Shown here: positions 23,401-31,932 of the stretch, in pieces | How positions within the stretch are numbered: position 1 is the stretch's first letter | How the letters are laid out: the number at the start of each line of letters is the position of its first letter | Source: Sphaerolaimus hirsutus | Lineage: Eukaryota; Nematoda; Chromadorea; Monhysterida; Sphaerolaimidae | Assembly: GCA_964036195.1 (NCBI GenBank) | Contig: OZ038453.1 | Span: forward strand, 30,012,997 to 30,076,996 | Reading direction: 5' to 3' | Length of the DNA: 64,000 nt | The notes under the pieces: model-generated | What the model saw: the letters and a program-made list of their open reading frames with translations, nothing else | Told to the model about the DNA's origin: nothing | The model's database searches: none | Program-made: the position numbers and the translations under genes

Positions 23401-26176
23401 TGTGGTCAGCAGACCACTCAATCAATTGTATCCGCTGGAAATCAATTCAAAGACAATGGATATCCCAGAGACAGCAGTGACAGTCAAAGTGGATTTACTG
23501 GACCCAGCAATTGTCCAGAAACATGTCAGAAATCAGAGCTCGAACAGAGACTCTGTACCAAACCCTGCTCAGAGGAACTCAGCATCGGATAGAATCCTGA
23601 GGAGTGCGACAGGGAAAGCCACAGCAACCACCAGCAGTCTGGTGATGGGAATGCTGTGCATGGTGTTGATGCTGACAGGCATGTCAGAATCAGCAACGCT
23701 GAGAGAAGCCGGCAAGGCTTACAGTGAAGTATTTTCCAGAACATACGTTCTAGAAACCTCGACAGTAAGGCCACCATCATTGGCAGCGCATCATGGATTG
23801 CCGCCTTTGCCTTCAGAATGGCCACCAAAATCTGTCAGAGAAATGCAGACTTATGAGAGATTCAAAGATGCAATCAAGGATCATCCTGTGGAACAGGTGA
23901 TCAATTCACAAAGCCAGAAGTATCAGATTTGCACCAGTGGAAGACATGGACATGCGCTTACAGTTCCTGAAGAAGTGCAGTGCCATATCCCACCAAGGAA
24001 TTTTGTCAAGGCAATGAAAGTTACACTTTACGCACAGAGACAGATTCCACAGAAAGAGAAAGCATACAGATGCTACATCAGGATCAAAGAGATCATCACA
24101 CACACCAGTTTCTGGGGAGCGAAAGGCATTACAGGCAATTTTGAGAAATACCAGCAAGTTGGCGTGGTAGCCTGTAACTATGCAAGAATTCACAAGATGT
24201 TCAGAGGAACACCGTTGGTGGAAATGGAGCCCAGAGTGTGGACAACTAATCAAACCTTGAATGTGGAATATTCATGGTGTTGTCATGACAAAGAGAATGT
24301 CGTCAGTAACTTCTACATGGAAGAAGGAACCGTGGCTTCACTCGATGGAAAGACTGTAATCAGCGACTTGCAAGATTTCAGCCAGTGCAGAGCCATGATG
24401 GGACATTGCAGAGACCACAACTATGGAATCACAGTGTGGGACACGGAGAACTTCAAGCATCAATGTGCATATGAGAGAATTGGCAGATTCAAATCAGAGA
24501 TATCTGGCCAGACAATTATTGTGTCAAAATTACAAGCAGCATACTCCCACAGCAACAAGACAAAGAGGCCAATTGGCTCAGAATGTGTTCCGGGAGACAC
24601 ATACTACACTGATCAAGGAGGTGTATTCATCCAGTTTGACAGAAGAGAAGATGTGCCTGTAGAATGGGCAATGCCAGGAAAGATAGTGGAGGCAAGAGAG
24701 TCGACAATCAGTGGAACATTGTATGCTAGGTTGGACGACAGAAACTCCAAGTTTCAGTTCCTGCAACATGTAGTCAGAGAGATGACTCAGGCACAATTTG
24801 CGATTGTATGGCATCAGTTATGTCAACTTCGCAAGAACCAACTGGACATGTTGACTCAGCTTTTCCGCATCGATCCAACACTGGGGATTCGAGCCATGCT
24901 GGGAAGACAGGATGTTCATGCAGAATGGGCTGGAGAAGCAATTATGTTTTGGGAATGCAAGGAAGTGCAGCCATACATAATTTATCAGACAGGAAAAGTG
25001 GGAGAGACATGTTACAAGTACACACCAATGAGATTGGACAAAGACGGGCCCTTGTGGTTCAAGAGCCCAGGCAGCAGAGACTTGGTGGAGAAATCACCAG
25101 AAGAGGATTGCAGCCACACCACACCGCACCTGTACAGAAATGAGCATGGACAGTGGAAGTCCGCACATGGAATGGTGCATGTCACAGAGACGCCAATTGA
25201 AATGACATGGAAAGGACAGTGGCAGGCCTTCACGTTTGACGCGCCTCACCTGTTCACCAACATTGTCAACAGAGCGACCAATTTCATGGATGTCAGAGGC
25301 CAAATTCAGAGACTACAGAATTTGGAGCATGTGCAGAACCAGTTGATCGATTACACAGCAGATATGTCATTGGATCCCAGAGTGATCAGAAATTCAATAG
25401 AAGGCATTGGAGCTGGAATTGGACAGACAGCAGCAGGAATCGGCAAAGCATATGGTCACTATATATCTGGAATGTCAAAAGGGTATACCAACTTTATGGG
25501 AGGAATGCTGAAAGGACCCTTTCAAGTGATCATCAATACAATCGCAATGCTGCTGGGGATCACAATCCTGATAGCCGGAATTGTAGCTGCAGGATACCTG
25601 TGGTACAATTGGAGGATTGCCGCAGGGAAACCAGTGATTCCACCGTGTGTATACACATGCATATGGAAATGCATAGTGTGTCCATTCAAATGCATATGGC
25701 TATGCTTCAGAGCCATCAGATACACTATCAAGAAATCAACTCAGAAAGAGACCAATTATCCACAAAGAAAAGTGCGCAAGACAGAGTTGAGACCAGCAAT
25801 CAAGAGGAGAGCCAGATCCAACTCAACACAGTCCGTCAGATTTGCCAGGAGAGCAGAAACCGAGGACAGAATGGCTAAGTCACTATCAGCATACGTTCAG
25901 CCAGATGAAAGTTCAGCTGATGAGGGACAAGTCAGAGCCAGGAACAGAGATAGTGTTCACATGCCTGATATCCGCAAATTCACCTCACGCGAACGCGCAG
26001 GAAGCGATACGGGCAACTACCTGCTTCATCATCAGGCTAGGTCGGCGTTGGCATCACCAGCAACCGGACCTGCAACTTCACGCACGCCCACGACTTCGCG
26101 CACGACCACGTTCACCACCGAGGCGACTGTGGAAACGCCACTCATCACGTTGGCGCCCACCACCACCAGCATGTGA
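17474..26176 (+). CDS. BEL/Pao Gag-Pol-Env-like polyprotein
   Basis: One 2900-codon ORF. The frame opens earlier with GTG at 17450, but the first ATG is 17474 with a good context (AAAATGG), so I start there. Gag: coiled N-terminus, then a DUF1759-like region (about 175-320) and three zinc knuckles (C417-C432, C451-C464, C470-C483). Protease: DTGS at 613-616 in a DUF1758-like region. Reverse transcriptase: D978 and the BEL-type YVDN at 1056-1059. RNase H: D1239, E1284, D1315, D1363. Integrase: zinc site H1604/H1609/C1639/C1642, core D1675, D1737, E1798, then a DUF5641-like end to about 1990. Env-like: hydrophobic segment 2056-2072, ectodomain, membrane segment about 2684-2708, Cys-rich tail 2718-2742, Ser/Thr-rich end. 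No stop or frameshift separates pol from env, which is unusual. All catalytic residues are present, so it looks recently active. Confidence 0.95.
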   Translation: MVSPTGHIRKTLGPAKHRVESRLAREFAKYDLELFAEASKDDKRTEMRRVIASVKQEGAKLESALNAVKTQFDAWRDIVKDIDEPDQMEQEQKIYQDSYEEYANMSDLVTQKVVAMNVYIEELQDMIQQQSGNTMYEVNTAFIQQMAAQMALTAQGAAPGASSTNATTAKSVKLQKLEVEQFTGEIVKFRSWWQMFESHIHNRTDLEDISKFSYLRSLLKGSAFGMISGLSVTAENYAPAIAMLKKRYDQPVVVRNTLMNNIMKLRQARNTCQDMRILFDAIERLLQQLESLGESVEHPMLLSQLQQKVPPEVLREIQKEQGTEEALTVEKFRELFGKQLALSEAVQHAQQTEAPVQQSRQGFGNNPRAQQFNNRFQGNGNRFRGPENPRTSTGSMSVIQNGQSAPQTGFMNPGRPCVFCNDTQQLHFNDKCPKFKTARERRVILSKAERCLRCLQKGHYMNQCQFTRSCFYCKSNRHHTAVCPEKFGDNGNGNAGRQIPAFRANGQQNGQQSANNGRKSVPTASRPAQSQQRKATVNCVTVEEAGPEVVETETISSTVVTEPNTKQQDTSVNLSVNMNMSMLMTARTVIEASEMDTEMEPEQPPLQIQTFLDTGSQGTYMSEKVAKKLNLKSTGEHHIQVYTFGNEKPHYKVVQQVEFRMRLRNGQKVDMVADVVPTLTTEQVKVPVSEQDEKYLQKYFPDESYFADRIPKEKGTECKFKPDIIVGLNYFWDLMSRNTSTTRLPSGLYVIPSELGLLMGGGQLTSNRNQWTTDGAYPVVVNTIVHQIQREKWYEEAPLSIAPVPNVKDMDRLDTIGIMDQPDLVEDDEAIKQFNESVQRNPDGRYSVKFMYKPNLHELPDNKAMAFKRFRYLTNRLKRDPELLEKIQAIMKAQEEQGVIEKVQEDIMDGRKFHILPHQPVITPEKTTTKVREVYDASAKPPGMPSLNECMYRGPVILPQLVGMLMRFRLHGIALVADIEKAFLQISLQDSDRDVTRFLWYKDPTKPSMEDNIQIYRFARVPFGIICSPALLALTVRYHLNQAGTENAKLIDENLYVDNLILSVDTEQKANELYQESKVLFTEAQMNLREWNSNNKSFTWQLAESDVAKEIVTTVLGMKWDTESDQMWLKTPKTVQQSQLSETDQKIKLPTKRTVAKVTAGCFDPMGLVSPVLLPAKRFLQTLWHSGPSAKEWDTPLSEEQTAIWQQLETELLKVGQIKFNRNLNYQSGADAQLHIFVDASAMAYSAAAYICQKTENDSGTSSLLYSRLRLAPKKTEVTIPRLELLAMLIGSRMSKFIHKELNDVKFSQTVVWSDSTCCLKWLTTAKPLACFVKNRLDEIRKIQSETENMHIRHIAGLENPADMATRGMNMSELEGSNLWWKGPEWLMTGEWPEPKVEPVTPEVMAEIKKEELKFPKASPIYLGATQQVVSDPDASNVQADESKQSNPLGIEIQRFSSLTKLLDATVYVMRFVRQMHKRRSKNDSQNGLSEIMKSICGTMKPQGIISIEEREIALKYWIKVTQQNHYKGVAEILATGHSKGSQDGKKVAADQQLIKWLNVQMHQDGILKCHGRMEHTDPQEVTVPLILLPATATVTQLIVRDQHEKLMHAGVQHTLATIRQKYWITQGRRVIYNVTRTCSTCKKLGAKPYQLPPMPDLPETRVQRARPFQYTGLDYLGPVWYKVDKDHRKMWICLFTCMVTRAVHLESVLDMTAQEFLNAVRRFIARRGKPEAVISDNATQFKLTEKVLSTSTDKAINTGKEWSEMVKSGAVQTYCSQQQIQWNMTTPMAPWQGGVYERMVGITKKHFKAAVGHRMLTLQELLTLLPEVEAVINSRPISYIYGDVKSLRVLTPKDFLTGEGQIGAPQFDADKDEEFVPRMDNAAKLQKYWETTQQTLDKFWDLWHQEYIPSLRERTQVTHKHGRLTATQEPKVNEVVLIYEESMPSGAWRMGRIEQLEPSKDGQIRSAKVRTANRNVVSRPLNQLYPLEINSKTMDIPETAVTVKVDLLDPAIVQKHVRNQSSNRDSVPNPAQRNSASDRILRSATGKATATTSSLVMGMLCMVLMLTGMSESATLREAGKAYSEVFSRTYVLETSTVRPPSLAAHHGLPPLPSEWPPKSVREMQTYERFKDAIKDHPVEQVINSQSQKYQICTSGRHGHALTVPEEVQCHIPPRNFVKAMKVTLYAQRQIPQKEKAYRCYIRIKEIITHTSFWGAKGITGNFEKYQQVGVVACNYARIHKMFRGTPLVEMEPRVWTTNQTLNVEYSWCCHDKENVVSNFYMEEGTVASLDGKTVISDLQDFSQCRAMMGHCRDHNYGITVWDTENFKHQCAYERIGRFKSEISGQTIIVSKLQAAYSHSNKTKRPIGSECVPGDTYYTDQGGVFIQFDRREDVPVEWAMPGKIVEARESTISGTLYARLDDRNSKFQFLQHVVREMTQAQFAIVWHQLCQLRKNQLDMLTQLFRIDPTLGIRAMLGRQDVHAEWAGEAIMFWECKEVQPYIIYQTGKVGETCYKYTPMRLDKDGPLWFKSPGSRDLVEKSPEEDCSHTTPHLYRNEHGQWKSAHGMVHVTETPIEMTWKGQWQAFTFDAPHLFTNIVNRATNFMDVRGQIQRLQNLEHVQNQLIDYTADMSLDPRVIRNSIEGIGAGIGQTAAGIGKAYGHYISGMSKGYTNFMGGMLKGPFQVIINTIAMLLGITILIAGIVAAGYLWYNWRIAAGKPVIPPCVYTCIWKCIVCPFKCIWLCFRAIRYTIKKSTQKETNYPQRKVRKTELRPAIKRRARSNSTQSVRFARRAETEDRMAKSLSAYVQPDESSADEGQVRARNRDSVHMPDIRKFTSRERAGSDTGNYLLHHQARSALASPATGPATSRTPTTSRTTTFTTEATVETPLITLAPTTTSM
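23639..26176 (+). other. Envelope-like part of the polyprotein
   Basis: Begins at a signal-like hydrophobic run (residues 2056-2072) and continues as a Cys-containing ectodomain with N-glycosylation sequons (e.g. NQT, NKT). A basic KTKR (2362-2365) could be a protease site. A Gly-rich stretch precedes one strong membrane segment (2684-2708) and a Cys-rich, probably acylated, tail. Some BEL/Pao elements are known to carry captured viral glycoproteins: Cer7 a phlebovirus type, and Tas a herpesvirus gB type. Which class this is cannot be told by eye. A second partial copy is at 50449-51934. Confidence 0.7.
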
Positions 26177-26218
26177 CGCTGCTGCAACAACGGGGTGCAG
26201 CAACTCTTCCGCCCGGAG
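26177..26218 (+). other. Spacer before 3' LTR, no clear polypurine tract
   Basis: The 42 bp between the stop codon and the 3' LTR end in GCCCGGAG. A purine-rich primer for plus-strand synthesis is expected here, but none longer than four or five purines is seen. Confidence 0.6.
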
Positions 26219-27510
26219 TGTGCTGACCGTGGCAAAATGGATGGATAAAGAAATACAGAGAATTGATAATTAGGCTCATATTTTCATATTTACTTATTTG
26301 CACTATTTTACAATTTATGCACTATATTAATTTACCACGCAAATTGTATTTCCTGCAATATATTATTTACCCATGGAGAATATTCGATTAGGAAAGTGTT
26401 CTATAAGTTATTGATAGGTTTATGTGGAATGTTTAGGTTAAAAGGTCAAATATGTTATTATTAGGTGTATTAATATAAAATTAGGCTCATTCAACTCGCC
26501 GTAATTTTCTGATCATGATTATACATACATTTGCATAATTTACTTGCAGTTTACAAAAGTCAAATCTTGTAGATATTTACGTGCTGCGTAATTATCTAGG
26601 CCAGCGTCCTAATAGAGAAATGGTGCCCTGCGTGCAACTAGCATTTACTTTACAAAGCCCTTCGCATAGGTATAATTGTCATAACCCTGTTCACAACTAT
26701 TTATATTTACTTAATAATTATAATACCTTGCTCAATCGAATATATTATAAACTCTGCTCAATTACAATACCCATTTACCTCAAATAAGTCCCAATTTGCT
26801 AGATTATTCAACACACGTTTCCAGGAAATGATTATTATAATCATGTTGAATATACCTTATTCTATTTACGTCATTAGGAACATTTGCACTACTATTTACA
26901 GTTTTCAAACCCTATTATATTAGTTCCAATGTGCGTCAATGTTTCTGACAAATTGAAGCAAATTAGTAAATTGGCCGAGTTTGCCGACTTCGCGCCTCTC
27001 AAGATTAATAGTTTTTCTATTAGCCCAATTTGTACCTGGTATTTCTTTACCATAAGTATTTGAATATATGCACGCGCAGTATAAGGCAACTGTTTCAGCT
27101 AGATGTGTTTACTTGTTGCATTTGTGAATTATTTGTGCATTTGTATTAGGAAATTACTGTAACTGTTTTTCTATACATGATTTCCGTATCTTAGCTACTT
27201 TGAGAGTTTTTACTTCAGTCTGCGGACCCACCCCAAGTGAACAAAATAAGCTAGCGATAGAAACTTCGACTAGGAAGCTCGCTAGGCTTTGCGCTTTTGT
27301 AACACGCTGTATCTGATCAAAATAAAGTACCTGAAACAATCTCGAAACCCCTTTTCAACACACAACTACGAAATAAACTCAACTTGGCTGTCGACAAGTG
27401 GACGTTCGGCAACAATGGGAAATCAACCACTCTAAAGGCCGTTTCTCACTACGGTCTTGAAGCAGCCGGATTTGGTGGTAGAAGACGCTGACTTCGGTGG
27501 CTTCATCACA
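26219..27510 (+). repeat. 3' LTR of the BEL/Pao element
   Basis: 1292 bp, 99.8 % identical to the 5' LTR (three transitions). AATAAA hexamers lie at 27321-27326 and 27372-27377. The terminal CA is followed by the ACGTA duplication. Confidence 0.95.
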
Positions 27511-28105
27511 ACGTACGTTTACTCGAAAAATACGCGTACGCGAGTACGCGGTAAATACATTTACATATACTTTTCAAAAAAATACCGTACGCACTTGTAC
27601 GCGTACACTTTCAAAGCGTACGCGTACGGAAAATGTATTTATGAAAATTCAATGTGGGACATATTTATAAAGTAACTACACCGCTATGTATTTACAGAAG
27701 TGGTTCCATTGAAAATTTTAGATATGCGGGGGTAGTGCCTTTTAAAATTTCAAAATTCGCAACCAAATCGAAATGGTTGTGGAGACAATGGATGCGGTAA
27801 ACGAGTCGGGAGAACAATGATTTAGATCTCCTAGAAAAAAGAGACCTTGAAAACTATATAATCGGTCATTTTCTTATAGAAAAACATACATTGTGCTGTA
27901 CACATATAAAAAAGTGCCCACTTTTACACATTCTATGAAGAAAAGTAGTCGTTTCTACACTCACAAAAAGTACCCACATTTACGCGTACGTACGAGAAAA
28001 AAAAGTATTTTACGTTTTCTATACTTTGTGGTGAGTAAAAAAAATACTTTACGTTTACATATACTTTTAAAAAAGTTCAGTAATTCTAACAACTCTGCAT
28101 TATAG

Positions 28106-28649
28106 ATCTCTAACATCATTTTTATATGAGTATTTTTTCATTCCGAGAAACAAATGTTGATGATAAAGCTGTTTGTGGGCCATTATAGAGCCCCAAATGG
28201 CCACCAAAAAGCATGCATGGAATTCGCTGAAAATCGATGTGCCTCACAAAGGCACCTTACACTAGGATGTGGTATACCAGGTATATGAAAACAGTAGCCA
28301 GATTTCATATGGGAGGGCATCAAAAAAATTTACACCCCTCCAGGAACGTAAAGACGTATATTCCAGGAGTGTATGTGACATTTGGTAATGGTACCACCCA
28401 AGCTGGTTTTCACGGTTCTAATGTGAAAACTCGATCAAAATCTCGTCCATCTCCTCAGACAGTAGTTCATGGACTGAGCATTTCTGTAAACTAATAATTG
28501 CATCCTAATACTAGTGCGCTGAGTCTGAGTGCTCAGTTGCGGGATGGTGGAAGCGTCAATCAGCGTTTGCATCGCCTTTCAGTTTTCAAACAAGTTTTCA
28601 AATTGGAACCATGAAAAATAGCTGTCAGCCGCGTCTAGCAAACCATACA
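28106..28649. other. Intronic sequence, no gene seen
   Basis: A block at about 28268-28372 resembles the reverse complement of 11470-11577 ('ggtatacca', 'gccagatttcatatggg', 'ggaacgtaaagac'), so a dispersed repeat lies here. The plus-strand frame at 28237-28494 overlaps it and has no recognisable domain. Confidence 0.45.
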
Positions 28650-28858
28650 ATGTGGCCACACAAGCTAGTTTTCAACTGAAATTTTGAAAACTCGAGACTC
28701 AGCATTGAACACATTTGAGTTTTCTAGAATGAGTCATTTTTACTCTCTGTCAACTGTAGATGACGGGCACCTCATTCTAGAAAACTCAAATGCTTTCAAT
28801 ACTGATCTGCGTGTTTCCAAAGTTGCGGTTGAAAATTAGCTTGTGTGGCCACAATGTT
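28650..28858. mobile_element. Family F palindromic MITE
   Basis: Ends GTGGCCACACAAGCTAGTTT and AATTAGCTTGTGTGGCCAC. The inner arms pair 'tttgagttttctagaatgag' with 'ctcattctagaaaactcaaa'. A possible 3-bp AAT duplication flanks it. The second copy is at 36053-36240. Confidence 0.7.
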
Positions 28859-28927
28859 GAAGAATAGACATTACGGCTGGCCAATATGGTATCAAAATGT
28901 ATTTATGGTACCCTTATATACACAAAC

Positions 28928-29078
28928 CTCAGTATTGGTTGAATACTAGAGGGCGTCGCAGGTACTGCATAATTGTTCAAGTCCAAAATATCCATATATG
29001 CATATTTACTTGCAGTGACAAAGTCATGTATAGCAAATCGGGCAAATTGGTCTGATCCGCATTCGAATTTATATTGTG
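28928..29078 (-). CDS. CUB domain middle part, exon (CUB-C)
   Basis: This minus-strand exon has a strong acceptor (TATCCTACCTGTTTTCAG) before 29078 and donor CTGAG/GTTTGT at 28928. Phase is 1-2. It encodes QYKFECGSDQFARFAIHDF, then KYAYMDILDLNN and SSIQPILR. The pattern Cys, then an alternating hydrophobic strand (FAIHDF), then Y-x-D-x-L fits the central strands of a CUB domain. It joins 31320-31249 (phase 1) upstream and 11456-11314 (phase 2) downstream. The mature protein would be secreted or extracellular. Confidence 0.7.
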
Positions 29079-29174
29079 CTGAAAACAGGTAGGATAGAAA
29101 ATCACATTTTCCCAAAAGTTTATATGTGGTGCCTGCAGAATTTCTTCAGGAATGAAAGGTGCACTTCTAAAAAT

Positions 29175-31179
29175 CAGAGTTGTTATATTTAAGTACTGAA
29201 CATTTTAAAAGTACCCATACTGGTAAATACTTTCATTTTCACCTATGCTCAAAAAATTCCTGGGTGAATTACTTAAGTTTTACCCAGTACTTGAGTAAAA
29301 TTGTGCAAAAGTATTTTTCAAGTATGTTTGAGTATTTTTTGTCATTAGAGCATAACATTGATTATCCTTCGGGTATACCATATTTTTCCAATCAAAGCAA
29401 CCCCCCATTTAAAACTCCTGGAGTGCTGTGCTGTGCAAAATGTTCCATGTAAAGCACCCAGGCTTTACTTCTCATCCGAAAAAGTAAATTCCATAAGATT
29501 TTATTGCATGGGGTGTGGTGCTTTTCTTGGCACACATATGCCTATTTAATTGCAAGCTGCGGCTATATCAAATGCTTCCAGTGCTTGTCAACTTGCGGTA
29601 CTGGTCTTTTTTTAGGGAATTTTTTTTTACAGAAAACGGAAAACGGAAAGGTAAAATTTTTTCACTTTACAGAAAATGGAAAGGTAAAAAAAAATTTCTG
29701 CCGGAAAACGGAAAACGGAAAGGTAAAAAATTTCACTCAGCGGAAAACGGAAAGGTAAAAAAAAATTGTTGGCCGGAAACATAAAATTGAAATGCCGGAA
29801 AACGGAAAGCGAAATTTACACGGAAACGGAAAAAATAAAGTGAAATTTGCATGGTAATAGACAAATTTGCAGAAGGAAAACCTGCATGCAGGTTTGCCTG
29901 TTTGGCTTTGATTGTGGTAGCTGTACATTCTACAACTATGGATCATGCCAGTAACTTCAAGTGTAGTTCAAGCATAACCGAACCAACAAAAAATCATCAA
30001 AAGGTAGCAAAAACACACTACAACAACAATAAGAATTTAGCAAAAGTGAACTTTGACGTAACTGAACAGTAAAAAGTATACCCAGCTGACTGCAAAGTAT
30101 GTATCCAAAATGACTTTGTGTTTTTTACAGATTTGGTACAGATAAAAATTATGAATGACAGAAGAACCTGGTAGTTAAAAACACCATAGTGAAAAAAGGT
30201 AATACAGATTGGAAAAATAATGGAAAAATGCGAGAAAACTGAAAATCGAGCCAGAACATGGAAAAATGGGCTGGAAAAATGGAAACGGAAAGGTAAAAAT
30301 TTTTCAGCCGTAAAACGGAAAAATGGGCCGGAAAAACGGAAACGGAAAGGTAAAAAATTTTCAGCTGCCGGGAAAACGGAAAGGAAAAAATTTTTCAGCT
30401 GCCGGAAAATGGAAAACGGAAAGGAAAAAATTTTCCTGCGGAAAGGCGGAAACGGAAAACAGAAACGGAAATTTGACACCCTAGTCCCAGGGCAACTTTA
30501 AGGGGCATGTGTGTTCTGAGATTTGTGGGTCATGGGATTATTGATCATGGGAAAGTTAATCAGTCAGTATCATTACCTTAAGTATCTATTGGCACCCCAT
30601 GATTTGCATTGCACCAGGATGCTATAAACAGCACTGAAAAGTAGTTTGAAAAGTGCTCCAATTATGTAAAGCACCAGGGGTGCTTTGAATGGAGAAATAT
30701 GGTATGCCTTCATTAATGTATTTCAGGGTATTTTATTTTTAAGATTTTATAATTTAAAAAAACTGGCCCGTGGCTCTATTTTCAAACAAATGTGTTTACA
30801 TGTTTCTATCCATGCTCACATTCTTAGAAATAAGTACATATTTACAATGAATACAGGTGCAGATCATCGCTTTTTTGCTCTTTGCACAGTTCAATTGATT
30901 TCTCTGAAATACTCAAAAGTACCCAGTACTTGTGAAAAATAGGAGTACATATGTGTACTGGTACAATTAAAGTATTGTGCCCATGGGTATTTACTCATTA
31001 TGGAGTTTTACACATTTTAAAAATGACATGATTTTGGCACCCTTAGCGCCATTCCATAAAGATGGTGCTATTTTGGCACCCCTGAGACCAGTACATTTCA
31101 AAAGTATGCATACAAGTGAGTACAAGTACTTGAGTATATGTATTTTTCGAGTAAATGTAAATACAGTTTAACAATTGTG
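29175..31179. mobile_element. Probable family B element with nested family H copy
   Basis: The left end CAGAGTTGTTATATTTAAGT and right end ATACAGTTTAACAATTGTG fit family B. The flanking 8-mers CTAAAAAT (29167-29174) and CTGAAATT (31180-31187) match at 6/8, so this is an old insertion. Family H material (29613-30483) lies inside. No gene was recognised. Confidence 0.5.
29613..30483. mobile_element. Family H hAT-like element, inverted
   Basis: The right end GAAATTTGACACCCTA is clear; the left end (TAGGGAATTTTT) is degraded. Both flanks hold repeated GGAAA(A)CGGAAA(G)GTAAAAA. The middle ('aacctgcatgcaggttt...gtggtagct') matches the reverse complement of about 46950-46995, so this copy is inverted relative to the one at 46145-47289. 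Confidence 0.6.
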
Positions 31180-31248
31180 CTGAAATTACAGCTTATCTGG
31201 TAATGCACCAAGTAATGCTAAAACCATAGTAATGCAACAAAAACTAAC

Positions 31249-31320
31249 ATATCTCTAGGTCGCATTTGCGAAGATATGGGTAGCCAGGTGATATCATTTC
31301 TTCGGGGGTCCGAATTGGGT
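31249..31320 (-). CDS. CUB domain first part, short exon (CUB-C)
   Basis: A 72-nt minus-strand block, phase 1-1, encodes PIRTPEEMISPGYPYLRKC and DLEI. The 'ISPGYPYL' motif is the characteristic S-P-x-Y-P turn of CUB domains. It directly completes the front of the domain continued at 29078-28928. The donor is TAT/GTTAGT. The acceptor (TAGCACCAG) is formed by the end of the family P MITE that begins at 31321. Phases agree with both neighbours (35782 ends in phase 1; 29078 starts in phase 1). The usual first CUB cysteine is absent here. Confidence 0.5.
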
Positions 31321-31414
31321 CTGGTGCTAGTTGCGCAAGTGGAGAAGTGAGGAGTCAAATGCAAAATTGAACTAAAATGGCAAACGCAAAGTGAAAGGGC
31401 AAGTAAAATGCATA

Positions 31415-31932
31415 CTGTATTACCTTAAATAAACCCCCTTGAATAAACCCCCCTTGAATTACCCTCCCTTGAATTACCCCCCCCCCCCCTGAACATAGGC
31501 GGCGTAAGTGCTTGTACGCTTGTGAATGTCACAAGCGGAATTTTCGGTGTCACAAGCAGAAATACCAACTAGAAGCATGATAATCTATGTTTACCTAGTA
31601 AAAAGTGTCAGAAGGTCAACATTTGGCCAATGTGATTGTGAATGTCACAAGCACAAATTCAGACCTTGCACCGCCTATGCCCCTGAATAACCCTTGAATC
31701 AAGGTTGTGTAGCTATCTACATTTTTGTCTTCAAATACATCCTGTTTGTTCGCATTTATTGCCTGATTTGGGTATGTAAATGCCTTTTATGTACTACAAT
31801 CCTAACGAAATTTTCTGACGAAATAATAAACCTGCCCTGGTATAACACCCTTCTCCTTTAACCTCCCTCAAATTTGCTGGTGAACTTATAAACACCAATG
31901 GGGTGGGTATTTCAAGCCTCGAGGTAACATGG
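31415..31932. mobile_element. Family G MITE with nested family A
   Basis: Ends CTGTATTACCTTAAATAAAC and AAGCCTCGAGGTAACATGG are flanked by TA (31413-31414 and 31933-31934). Without the family A insert it is 324 bp, in line with other copies. Confidence 0.75.
31494..31679. mobile_element. Family A hAT-like MITE, 186 bp
   Basis: Ends CATAGGCGGCGTAAGTGCTT and CCTTGCACCGCCTATG are flanked by perfect 8-bp repeats CCCCTGAA (31486-31493 and 31680-31687). Subterminal perfect palindrome CTTGTGAATGTCACAAG. Confidence 0.9.

Larger units (their letters stand above)
14956..27510 (+). mobile_element. Full-length BEL/Pao LTR retrotransposon with env-like region
   Basis: The element is 12,555 bp, flanked by a 5-bp target duplication ACGTA (14951-14955 and 27511-27515). 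This size of duplication is usual for BEL/Pao. The two 1292-bp LTRs differ at only three sites, all C/T transitions. Internal order is primer binding site, 1.2-kb leader, one ORF for gag, protease, RT, RNase H, integrase and an envelope-like region, then 42 bp to the 3' LTR. Gene order and motifs fix it as BEL/Pao, not Gypsy or Copia. It sits antisense in an intron of the minus-strand CUB gene. Confidence 0.95.
14934..28097. mobile_element. Family B hAT-like element carrying the BEL provirus
   Basis: Ends CAGAGTTGTTAAAAGGTACG and TTCTAACAACTCTG are flanked by perfect 8-bp repeats CATTATAG (14926-14933 and 28098-28105). Without the provirus and one copy of its 5-bp duplication, the element is 604 bp. 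The right part (27516-28097) carries 'gcgtacgcgtac' and 'ttacgtttacatatac' repeats of this family. No coding capacity of its own. Confidence 0.85.

Noticed and set aside
28237..28494. Plus-strand ORF of 85 codons
   Set aside because: Overlaps a dispersed repeat shared with 11470-11577, no domain recognised.
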